Shown: piece after piece, positions 16,721-24,217 of the stretch
Numbering within the stretch: the first letter of the stretch is position 1
Layout: each line of letters starts with the position of its first letter
NCBI GenBank assembly: GCA_029570375.1
Contig: JAKPXB010000002.1
Location: 1 to 53,232, forward strand
Origin: Bacillota bacterium
GTDB taxonomy: Bacteria; Bacillota; Clostridia; Saccharofermentanales; DTU023
Direction: 5' to 3'
DNA length: 53,232 nucleotides
The notes under the pieces: model-generated
Databases searched by the model: none
Seen by the model: the letters and a program-made list of their open reading frames with translations, nothing else
Told to the model about the DNA's origin: nothing
Translations under genes and position numbers: made by a program

Positions 16721-18081
16721 CAGCTTTTGCCTCCTTTCTCACGTGCCGCCGCTTTCGCGGCGCGGACAAGAGATTTTCCGTTGCGGATATTTTGAACGAG
16801 ATAGCGTTTGGCCGGACATACGTATGTGCAGCTGCCGCATTCAATGCAGTTAAGGACGTGGCGCTCACTCAGTTCTGCCGGGTTGTTGGCGCGCGTCGCT
16901 TTGTCAAGTGCCGCCGGCATCAGGCGCATCGGACAAGCGCGGAAACAGCGGCCGCACTGGATGCACGCCGACTCTTCCGGCAGCGCCGCCTCTTCCTCCG
17001 TCAGAACGAGAATCGCGTTATTGTGCTTGAGAATAGGGCGCTTGATATCGTCGACCGCCACCCCCATCATCGGTCCCCCCATAATGATCTTGGACGGATC
17101 AGCTTTTAATCCTCCCGCCTTTTCAATAACATCTTCAATCGTGCTGCCGATGGGAACTTCAAAATTGCCCGGCGTCTTCACAGCGCCACCGTCGAGGGTA
17201 ATCCATTTTTTTACAAGCGGCATGCCTGTACGGAGATACCGGGCGATAAACCAGAGTGTCATTATGTTCTGAACGATGACGCCGGCGTCAGCCGGCAGAC
17301 CGCCTTCCGGTACAATACGCCCGTTGATGAGCCGGATCAGCACTTTCTCCGCCCCTGTCGGGTAGGATGTTTTCAGAACTTTAATGTCTATGCCGCCGGA
17401 AGGCCAGAATTCGCTTTGCCTCGCGCGCCCGACTGCCTCTCTGATTGCCTGCGCGGCATCTTTCTTGTTGTCTTCCAAGCCGATAACAATTTTGTCGATG
17501 CCGCTCCAGTGAGCGGTTGCCAGAGCGCCGGCGACACAGTCATCCGCGCCTTCGACGCAGACCATATTGTCAACGGTAATATACGGTTCGCATTCAGCCG
17601 CATTCACAATCAGCGTGTCGATTGTCTTGCCGGGGGGGGGATTGAGCTTAATGTGGGTGGGGAAAGCTGCTCCTCCGAGTCCGACAACACCCGATGCCCG
17701 GACAGCTTCCAGAAAGCTTTCGCGATCGGTGACAACAGGCGCTTTGACACATTCTGAGATCGTATTGAGATCGTCGGAAACGATTGTCACATACTCCGCG
17801 TGACCGCCATCACTCAAGATCTGATCCTGAACGGATTCGACCGTTCCGGAAATACTCGCGTGTACAGGTACGCTCCAGGGGCCGATCGGATGGCCCAAAG
17901 GGTCGCCGATCTCGACGTGGTCGCCTTTCGCGACAATCGCTTCGCAACCTGGTCCGACCTGCATATCGAGGGGGATTGTTACGCGGGAGAAACCGGTGAG
18001 AGGCTTGATCGCCATACCGGCTGTTCCCTTCTTGTCCGCGGGGTGAATCGGCCGCGGCAAGCCAAGCCATTTCATCTTCAT
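16720..18081 (-). CDS. rnfC: Rnf complex subunit C, NADH-binding
   Basis: RnfC is the peripheral subunit that binds NAD(H) and FMN and passes electrons between RnfB and NAD. This 453-residue protein has a glycine-rich nucleotide loop (SGVVGLGGAAFPTH), the SLBB region, and two C-terminal ferredoxin motifs (CIQCGRCFRACP and CIECGSCTYVCP). It is the first gene of the operon. A run of nine C in the coding strand encodes the conserved NPPPGK turn and could be prone to slippage. Confidence 0.95.
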   Translation of the reverse strand: MKMKWLGLPRPIHPADKKGTAGMAIKPLTGFSRVTIPLDMQVGPGCEAIVAKGDHVEIGDPLGHPIGPWSVPVHASISGTVESVQDQILSDGGHAEYVTIVSDDLNTISECVKAPVVTDRESFLEAVRASGVVGLGGAAFPTHIKLNPPPGKTIDTLIVNAAECEPYITVDNMVCVEGADDCVAGALATAHWSGIDKIVIGLEDNKKDAAQAIREAVGRARQSEFWPSGGIDIKVLKTSYPTGAEKVLIRLINGRIVPEGGLPADAGVIVQNIMTLWFIARYLRTGMPLVKKWITLDGGAVKTPGNFEVPIGSTIEDVIEKAGGLKADPSKIIMGGPMMGVAVDDIKRPILKHNNAILVLTEEEAALPEESACIQCGRCFRACPMRLMPAALDKATRANNPAELSERHVLNCIECGSCTYVCPAKRYLVQNIRNGKSLVRAAKAAAREKGGKS

Positions 18082-18104
18082 ACGCTAACCTTTGCATTTT
18101 TTCT

Positions 18105-18155
18105 AAGATAAGAAATCAAATTTTCAGTATAATTATCAAATTATTTCTCTTATCT
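18105..18155. promoter_or_regulatory. Inverted repeat between rnfC and the MATE gene
   Basis: In this AT-rich divergent intergenic region AAGATAAGAAAT (18105-18116) is mirrored by ATTTCTCTTATCT (18143-18155), which has two extra bases. It could be an operator acting on rnf, on the exporter gene, or on both. It does not match Rex or other sites I know. Confidence 0.35.
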
Positions 18156-18265
18156 ATACTATATGTACTTCATTAGTCTATCCTTAATACCTTATTGTTT
18201 CAATGCTCTCCGCGTGTAAGAGCTGTGTTAGAATCGATTTTAATCAGTCGTGTGAAGGAGTGCTC

Positions 18266-19612
18266 ATGCGTCAGAGAAGGTCAATCAATCTGCTCGAGGG
18301 GCATATCCTGCCAAAATTAATCAGGCTGGCGATGCCTATCATGGCGAGCTCATTTATCGGGCTTGCGTATACGATGACGGACATGTTCTGGGTCGCCCGG
18401 TTAGGGGAGCGCGCGGTAGCCGCCGTAGGGACAGGCGGGACGCTTCTCTGGCTTGTCGACAGCCTGTTTTCGATCCCCCGCGTGGGCGGCCAGGTGCTGG
18501 TGGGTCAGTCCATTGGCGCGGGGGAACCTGATGAGGCGCGCATTTGGGCCAGGGCGTCCCTGCGGCTGGGGTATGTGATGGCCTCTGTCATCATGCTGGT
18601 CTTTTTTTCAATGCCAGGGGTTCTGACCGCTGTTTTTCGATTTAATGAGGCGGAGACGATTGTCAGAACGGAGAGTTATATTAGAATTGTCGCTGTCGGG
18701 ATGATCCCGAAAGTGGGTGTCCGTCTCTACAGCGCTGTTTTCACAGCTTCGGGGAACAGCTTCACACCTTTTATCATCTATGTCACCGGACTGGCGATAA
18801 ATATGGTTCTTGATCCGATGTTGATTGTGTTTCTGCGATGGGAAGTCGCGGGGGCGGCGGTCGCGACAGTTATCGCGGAAACAATCGCTTACGCCATGAT
18901 GCTTTTCTTCGTCCGGCGCCATCCGCTGTTCAGCAAGCTTCGGATTTTAAGTGAACGTATTCGCCTCAGCCTGCTGAAACCTGTTTTCAGGCTCGGCGCT
19001 CCTATTGCCGTGCAAGGATCCGTGCACGCGGTGGTTACCATACTGATTTCGCGCCAGATCGTGCGTTTCGGGGATCTGGCGGTCGCCGCCCAGCGGCTTG
19101 GCGCGCAGGTCGAAAGCATTTCCTGGATGACGGTAGACGGCTTCAGCGCCGCGGTCAACGCCTTCATGGCGCAGAATTTCGGCGCACGCTCGCATGGCCG
19201 GGTGACAAGAGGGTACTGGGCAGGGTTTTGGCTTGTTTCAGCCGCATGCACAGTGACCTCGCTGATTCTCTATTTTCTTGGCAGGCCGATCACCGCTGTT
19301 TTCTTCTCGGACCCTGTCGCTGTCGAGCATGGGCGCCATTATCTTCAGGTGCTCTCCGCTTCTCAGTTGATGCAGGGGCTGATCCTGCTTTCGAGCTCCG
19401 CTTTTGCCGCCCTCGGCCAGTCGTTTATACCGGCGGTGATCGTAACGACACTGATGATCGCCCGCCTCCCGCTAGGCAGCTTCTTATCTGGCACAGCGCT
19501 CGGCGTCAACGGTATCTGGTGGTCGCTGACACTGACGACGAACGCCGCCGGCCTGCTGCTCATCACAATCTTTCCCTTTTATATGCGCCGCCTCCGGAAC
19601 GTGACCGGGTAA
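18266..19612 (+). CDS. MATE-family multidrug/toxin exporter
   Basis: This 448-residue inner-membrane protein has twelve predicted helices in two related halves, with the MATE features IRLAMPIMASSFIG, GGQVLVGQSIGAG and, in the second half, VNAFMAQNFGA. Such proteins export drugs or metabolites with Na+ or H+. The ATG at 18266 follows GAAGGAG. It is divergent from the rnf operon. The substrate cannot be told. Confidence 0.88.
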   Translation: MRQRRSINLLEGHILPKLIRLAMPIMASSFIGLAYTMTDMFWVARLGERAVAAVGTGGTLLWLVDSLFSIPRVGGQVLVGQSIGAGEPDEARIWARASLRLGYVMASVIMLVFFSMPGVLTAVFRFNEAETIVRTESYIRIVAVGMIPKVGVRLYSAVFTASGNSFTPFIIYVTGLAINMVLDPMLIVFLRWEVAGAAVATVIAETIAYAMMLFFVRRHPLFSKLRILSERIRLSLLKPVFRLGAPIAVQGSVHAVVTILISRQIVRFGDLAVAAQRLGAQVESISWMTVDGFSAAVNAFMAQNFGARSHGRVTRGYWAGFWLVSAACTVTSLILYFLGRPITAVFFSDPVAVEHGRHYLQVLSASQLMQGLILLSSSAFAALGQSFIPAVIVTTLMIARLPLGSFLSGTALGVNGIWWSLTLTTNAAGLLLITIFPFYMRRLRNVTG

Positions 19613-19628
19613 AAACCTGAATCGCTTA

Positions 19629-19658
19629 TTGCAGAGAGATATGAACGTGTGCTATCAT
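19629..19658 (+). promoter_or_regulatory. Probable secG promoter
   Basis: TTGCAG (19629-19634) and TATCAT (19653-19658) are 18 bases apart and lie shortly before secG, echoing the rpmB promoter. Confidence 0.5.
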
Positions 19659-19691
19659 GACCTCCGTATGTCGCGAAAAGGAGGGCACTGA

Positions 19692-19949
19692 ATGAAAGCC
19701 GCACAGATTATTTTTGCCATACTGGACGTTATTGCGTGTATCGGACTCATTGTGACCGTGATGCTGCAGGACAGTAAATCGAAGGGGCTCGGCGTTCTGG
19801 CCGGAGAATCCGGCGGAGCGGCCGATACTTTCTATGGCAAGTCGAGGGGACGCAGCAAGCAGGCTGTTTTGAGAATGCTGACAAGCGCCTTTGCTGTTGC
19901 TTTCGCCGTATTTACCATGGTGCTTTACTTGCTGACCGGCCGCGGTTAA
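19692..19949 (+). CDS. secG: Preprotein translocase subunit SecG
   Basis: This 85-residue protein has two membrane helices separated by the conserved VMLQDSKSKGLGVLAGESGG stretch, the hallmark of SecG, the accessory subunit of the SecYEG channel. The length is normal. It has its own promoter and terminator. The rnr-smpB-ssrA genes that often follow secG in Firmicutes are absent here. Confidence 0.93.
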   Translation: MKAAQIIFAILDVIACIGLIVTVMLQDSKSKGLGVLAGESGGAADTFYGKSRGRSKQAVLRMLTSAFAVAFAVFTMVLYLLTGRG

Positions 19950-19978
19950 GGTGAAGTGAAACGGCGGATTGTCGAAAG

Positions 19979-20001
19979 GAGAGCCATGAGGCTCTTTTTT
20001 T
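19979..20001 (+). terminator. secG terminator
   Basis: GAGCC-ATGA-GGCTC forms a compact hairpin followed by seven T, just after the secG stop codon. Confidence 0.8.
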
Positions 20002-20187
20002 CGTTATAGTGTTACTGAATGTCCCGGTTTCTCCCAGGCATCCTGAACGACTGCCGGTGTATGGCAGGGCTTTCTTTCAGCGTTTTCCCGCGGACGACCA
20101 TCCGGTTTCCTGAGAGGAGCGGGCATGTATCGACCCGCCTGCGATTGGCGGAATGACAGAACAAGATGTTCTCTGAGAGGACGATCG

Positions 20188-21555
20188 ATGAACCGCATAG
20201 CTTTAGCGTCGTTGGGATGCAAGACAAATCAATACGAGATTGACGCGCTGGCGGAATGGTTCCGAAGGCACGGTTTTACGATAGTCGACGATAAAGAGCC
20301 GGCGGAAGTCTATGTTCTCAACACATGTACAGTTACGGCCGAAGCCGAGAGAAAAGCGCGTCAGCTGCTGAGGCGGTACAGGAAGCTGAACAGTGAAGCG
20401 TTGACAGTCGTCTGCGGCTGTTACGCACAACGGTCAGATCTTCGGGAAATGGCCGATATTTGTATCGGAACTGCCGGGAGGTCCGTGCTTCCCCAATTGA
20501 TTCTCGGCGCGCTGGAGCAGACAGGGTCACGCGGAGGGTTAGAAAAGGCCGCTTTTCAAACGGACGTGTATGAAGAGCTTGGCGTGCCGGCAGTGCCTTC
20601 TGAGACGCGCGCGTTCCTGAAAGTGCAGGACGGTTGTGATAATCGGTGTGCCTACTGCGCGATTTCGCTTGCGCGCGGCCGCGCGAGGAGCCGCTCAATC
20701 AAGAACATTATTTTGGAAGCGAGGGCGCTCGCGGCCAGGGGGTTCAGCGAATTCGTGCTCACGGGGACGAACCTCAATCTATACGGTTCTGATTTCCACG
20801 GTGCAGAAGGAGCGAAGAACACTCGGACGGCTGATCTCGCCGATGTGATAAACGCCGTGAGCCAGGTGGAAGGAGTGCGGAGAATTCGCCTCGGTTCGCT
20901 GGAATCGACACTGATGACAGAGGATTTTGTGGAGAGAATCAGCGGTATCCGTCCACTCTGTCCGTCTTTTCATCTTTCGCTTCAGAGCGGATCGGACCGT
21001 ATACTGAAAGCGATGAACCGGCGTGACTCACGCGCATCATACCGCGACGCGGTTTCCCGACTCAGAGCGGCATTCCCCGGCGCGGGGATTACGACAGATC
21101 TCATCGTCGGCTTTCCGGGAGAAACGAAAGAGGATTTCGAAGAGACGCTCGCGTTTTCTGATGAGATCGGCTTCCTGCGGATCCATGTGTTCCGTTTTTC
21201 GCGCCGGCCGGGGACACTAGCTGACAAAATGCCCGGTCAGGTGCCCGCCGCGATAGCAATGGAGCGGTCGGAAATCCTTCGCGCCAAAGCGGCGGAACTC
21301 GCGGTCAAAGCGATCGCGGACCGTATGGGGCAGTCGTTCGAAGTGCTGGTGGAGCAATTTGATGACAAGGGCAGAGCAGAGGGCTACACGCCCGAATATA
21401 TCTTTGTCAAAGGGGTGGCGCGCCGGCGGAGGAGTGACCGTGACGCGCTCGGCGGCGATATGCCCGCGAGGGGAGCCATCGTTCCGATGAAGATTGTCGG
21501 GAGCGACGGAGAGACCGCTGTCGCAGAGGTATTGTCTGCAGAAAATGCGTTATGA
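20188..21555 (+). CDS. mtaB: tRNA t6A37 methylthiotransferase MtaB
   Basis: This 455-residue radical-SAM enzyme adds a methylthio group to t6A at position 37 of ANN-decoding tRNAs. It has an N-terminal UPF0004 domain (LGCKTNQYE with cluster cysteines), the radical-SAM motif CDNRCAYC near residue 150, and a C-terminal TRAM-like region. The opening MNRIALASLGCKTNQYE identifies the MtaB branch rather than MiaB. The ATG at 20188 follows GAGAGG; an ATG at 20125 in frame would add an atypical extension. Confidence 0.92.
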   Translation: MNRIALASLGCKTNQYEIDALAEWFRRHGFTIVDDKEPAEVYVLNTCTVTAEAERKARQLLRRYRKLNSEALTVVCGCYAQRSDLREMADICIGTAGRSVLPQLILGALEQTGSRGGLEKAAFQTDVYEELGVPAVPSETRAFLKVQDGCDNRCAYCAISLARGRARSRSIKNIILEARALAARGFSEFVLTGTNLNLYGSDFHGAEGAKNTRTADLADVINAVSQVEGVRRIRLGSLESTLMTEDFVERISGIRPLCPSFHLSLQSGSDRILKAMNRRDSRASYRDAVSRLRAAFPGAGITTDLIVGFPGETKEDFEETLAFSDEIGFLRIHVFRFSRRPGTLADKMPGQVPAAIAMERSEILRAKAAELAVKAIADRMGQSFEVLVEQFDDKGRAEGYTPEYIFVKGVARRRRSDRDALGGDMPARGAIVPMKIVGSDGETAVAEVLSAENAL

Positions 21556-21608
21556 GAGCGCGCGTGAAGCGGTGCCGCGGGAATGGTAAAATAGTAGCGG
21601 AGGTGCCT

Positions 21609-21860
21609 ATGATTGAACAGGATACAAATCGTTTTGAAATTGGAAGCGAAAAGCGTCTGGCAGCTCATCAGATTATGGCGGAAGTAATGGTGGCCATGAA
21701 GGAGAAAGGATACGACCCTATTAATCAGCTGGTCGGCTATTTCCTCTCGGGCGATCCTACATATATTACGAGTCATCTCGGCGCCCGCGGCGTGATCCGC
21801 CGCATGGAGCGCGATGAATTGCTGGAAGTCATACTGAGAGATTACATTGATCGGCTCTGA
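21609..21860 (+). CDS. ireB: IreB family regulatory phosphoprotein (UPF0297)
   Basis: This 83-residue protein is IreB/DUF965; in enterococci IreB is phosphorylated by the Ser/Thr kinase IreK and affects cephalosporin resistance. The threonines near the start (QDTNRFEIG) and the segment GYDPINQLVGYFLSGDPTYITSH are diagnostic. CGGAGGTG precedes the ATG at 21609. The order ireB-ruvX-DUF1292 is conserved in Firmicutes. Confidence 0.92.
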   Translation: MIEQDTNRFEIGSEKRLAAHQIMAEVMVAMKEKGYDPINQLVGYFLSGDPTYITSHLGARGVIRRMERDELLEVILRDYIDRL

Positions 21861-21864
21861 CGCC

Positions 21865-22323
21865 GTGAGCAAACGGGTACTCGGCATTGATTACGGTACG
21901 AAGAGAGTAGGAATCGCCATCAGCGATCCTCTGCGTCTCTTTGCGCGCCGCCTTGAGACACTGACCCGCGTGCACGGCGATGAGCCGGGGCCTGTGGATC
22001 AGGTCGCATCGCTCTGCAGAGAGCATGATGTGGATACGATCGTCGTCGGTCTTCCCCTCCGCACAGATGGAAGGAAGTCGGAAATCGCGGAAGAAGCCAT
22101 TCGATTCGCGGAGGCGCTCCGTGAGAAGACGAATCTGTCTGTGGACATGTTTGATGAACGCTACACATCCATGCTTGCGAGCCGCCTTATCGCGGAGACA
22201 GGAGCCGGAGGCAAGGGGAAAAAACGCGACAAAAGCCTCGTCGACCGCATCGCCGCGGAGATTTTGCTGCAGGAGTGGCTCGACCTGCGGAAGATACGGG
22301 GATTGTCTCCGGAACGGCCATAA
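21865..22323 (+). CDS. ruvX: RuvX/YqgF-family RNase H-like nuclease
   Basis: This 152-residue RNase H-fold protein has the N-terminal LGIDYGTKRVGIAISD with its catalytic aspartate, the mid IVVGLPLRTDG and the late FDERYTSMLASR motifs. The family is implicated in Holliday-junction resolution and pre-16S rRNA maturation. The GTG at 21865, four bases after the ireB stop, gives the family start SKRVLGIDYG; a TTG at 21847 overlapping ireB is an alternative. Confidence 0.92.
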   Translation: MSKRVLGIDYGTKRVGIAISDPLRLFARRLETLTRVHGDEPGPVDQVASLCREHDVDTIVVGLPLRTDGRKSEIAEEAIRFAEALREKTNLSVDMFDERYTSMLASRLIAETGAGGKGKKRDKSLVDRIAAEILLQEWLDLRKIRGLSPERP

Positions 22324-22386
22324 AAAGCGGTAGACAGTATGCCGGGCAAGGATAGAGAATATCTCAGGGCAAGACCGGCGGGAACA

Positions 22387-22395
22387 TGCTATAAT
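22387..22395 (+). promoter_or_regulatory. Extended -10 promoter upstream of the DUF1292 pair
   Basis: TGCTATAAT is a perfect extended -10 element (TGnTATAAT) about 90 bases before the first DUF1292 gene. No good -35 box is seen, as is common for this class. Confidence 0.5.
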
Positions 22396-22483
22396 GCGTT
22401 CGTTCGCCACTTGATACAGCGCATCCCGCGCGAAACACAAGGAGCGGACTTCGTAATAAACGATCCTTAAGGAGGATGTAAAA

Positions 22484-22867
22484 ATGACAATGATTCAGCT
22501 TATGTGGGCGCCGGAGGACGACAAAGGCTGTTGCTGCTGTGAACCGGACTGCTGTGGAGATGAAGGCGTCGGCGAAGTTTTTGATGAAGAAGATTACGTA
22601 GTGCTGACCGATACGGAGACAGGTGAAGAGTATTCCTTTGTGATGGCGGACAACTTTGAATTCGAGAACGAGAACTTCTGTGTGCTTATTGACCCGGAAG
22701 AGGTTGATGACGAGGAAGTCAGTCTCTTCTTCATGAAGCTTGTCGAATCGGAAGATGGCGAAGAAGTGTTGGTCGGCCTCGATGAGGAAGAAGACGAGCG
22801 CGTTTTTGCCGCATACGAAAAGTATATGGACGAGCAAGAAGATGAAGCGGAGTTCGAGGAAGACTGA
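22484..22867 (+). CDS. DUF1292 protein with N-terminal cysteine cluster
   Basis: This 127-residue, very acidic protein belongs to the DUF1292 family (YrzB of Bacillus), which normally follows ruvX; its function is unknown. The beta-rich core reads YVVLTDTETGEEYSFV and is followed by the acidic C-terminus. Residues 12-24 hold a dense cysteine group (GCCCCEPDCCG), which suggests metal binding. AAGGAGG precedes the ATG. Confidence 0.85.
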   Translation: MTMIQLMWAPEDDKGCCCCEPDCCGDEGVGEVFDEEDYVVLTDTETGEEYSFVMADNFEFENENFCVLIDPEEVDDEEVSLFFMKLVESEDGEEVLVGLDEEEDERVFAAYEKYMDEQEDEAEFEED

Positions 22868-22892
22868 ACGATCCCGCAGAGGTGACGCGCCG

Positions 22893-23195
22893 GTGAACGG
22901 GTTTCGGAACAGCGTGGACGACCAGGTTCTCGCGATACTCGTGGACGAGCGCAACGGACGTGAATACTATGTCTCGATCATCGATGTGTTTACACTCGAT
23001 GGCAGGACGTATTCTGTGATGTACAACTATGAGCCTGATGACGGGACCCGGTCTGATCCGGAGATCGTCATCATGCGCTCATGGAGAGACGACAGCGGGG
23101 AACAGGCTTTTTCATCGATTACAAGCAGAAAAGAACTCAACCGCGTATTTGATTTCTTTTTCGAACGTTATACCGATTCGATCATTCGCTCATAA
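22893..23195 (+). CDS. Second DUF1292-like protein
   Basis: This 100-residue protein starts at a GTG (22893) behind AGAGGTGA. Its pattern VLAILVDERNGREYYVSIIDVFTLDGRTYSVMYN resembles the DUF1292 core, and RKELNRVFDFFFERY ends it as in the family. It lacks the cysteine cluster of its neighbour. It lies 25 bases after the first copy and is probably co-transcribed. Function is unknown. Confidence 0.7.
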   Translation: MNGFRNSVDDQVLAILVDERNGREYYVSIIDVFTLDGRTYSVMYNYEPDDGTRSDPEIVIMRSWRDDSGEQAFSSITSRKELNRVFDFFFERYTDSIIRS

Positions 23196-23236
23196 GCTGT
23201 TTCCGGCAACAGGCACGCTTGAATGGGAAAGGGCAC

Positions 23237-24217
23237 ATGTTTGCAATGAACGACCGGAATGATAAACAGGCGGGCTGCGTAGTCAACGCGCCGGAAATCC
23301 AGCCAAAAAAAGGGCGATGGCATATTAAAGTGCGGACTTTTCTTGTCCCTCTTTTTTTTATGATTCTGCATTTAGCCGTTCTGAATATGATGGTCTTTGC
23401 CCGCGTTTTTTTTCACATCGCGTCCATCTCTCCCGCTGAGGCGGAAGCGCTTCGGCAGAGGCTTCTGGATTCCGCCGACAGTATCGGGTTCATGATTGAA
23501 ATCGGCGCGCAGACATACGCATCTTTCTTCGCGATGTTCGTGCTCATCCCCGTGTATCTTTTCTATATCTGTTTGAGACGGAAAAAGGGTATTCAAATGC
23601 TGGGCTGGTCGAGCCTTCCCCTAAAAAAAGTGTTCGCTTCATGCGCCATTGTTCTCGGCGCGATGGGGCTGACGCAGATCTGGATGGTTTTTCTCTCTCA
23701 GCTTGATCAGTCGTCCGCACTCGGGCTGCAGTTTCAAAAATATCTGAAACTGATGGAGGTTTTTGAACCTTCAAGCGGTTGGATGTTTGTTCTTGAGGTT
23801 ATCACTACTGTCTTTTTAATTCCGGTCGGCGAGGAATTGCTGTTCCGCGGGATTATTCAGGATGAATTCAGACGCGCGTTTCCGGCTGCTGTCGCGATTC
23901 CGGCGACGGCCCTGTTATTTGCCGTATTCCACGGAAACTTCGTACAGGGGTCGTATGTGTTCGCTGTCGGACTCACTCTTTCTCTCGCCTACTACCTGAC
24001 AGATCACATTCTGGTTCCCATTGGTATGCATGTTGTGTATAACTTCATCGGTTCGGGCATCTTTTCCCATGTAGCGGGGTTCTCTGACAGAGGCGAGACA
24101 GTGATGATGTACGTTCTGTACGCGGCGATTCCTTTCATGGCCGCGGGGATTATCTTCCTCTTCCGGTGGCGGGCGAAGTCTCTGGCCTCAGAAGAGCCCG
24201 CGGGGAGCCGTCTATGA
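23237..24217 (+). CDS. CPBP-family intramembrane metalloprotease (Abi/CaaX type)
   Basis: This membrane protein of about 325 residues has a cytoplasmic N-terminus and about eight helices. The catalytic motifs of the CPBP family are clear: EELLFRGIIQDEFRR (EExxxR), AVFHGNF (motif with catalytic His) and HVVYNF near the end. Several starts are possible (TTG 23219, ATG 23237, ATG 23246); 23237 suits the GGGAAA site best. The stop overlaps the ATG of the next gene, so the two are probably coupled. The substrate is unknown. Confidence 0.85.
   Translation: MFAMNDRNDKQAGCVVNAPEIQPKKGRWHIKVRTFLVPLFFMILHLAVLNMMVFARVFFHIASISPAEAEALRQRLLDSADSIGFMIEIGAQTYASFFAMFVLIPVYLFYICLRRKKGIQMLGWSSLPLKKVFASCAIVLGAMGLTQIWMVFLSQLDQSSALGLQFQKYLKLMEVFEPSSGWMFVLEVITTVFLIPVGEELLFRGIIQDEFRRAFPAAVAIPATALLFAVFHGNFVQGSYVFAVGLTLSLAYYLTDHILVPIGMHVVYNFIGSGIFSHVAGFSDRGETVMMYVLYAAIPFMAAGIIFLFRWRAKSLASEEPAGSRL

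Noticed and set aside
19950-20187. tmRNA or other structured RNA after secG
   Set aside because: Only the secG terminator was found; no tRNA-like domain or tag frame is present.
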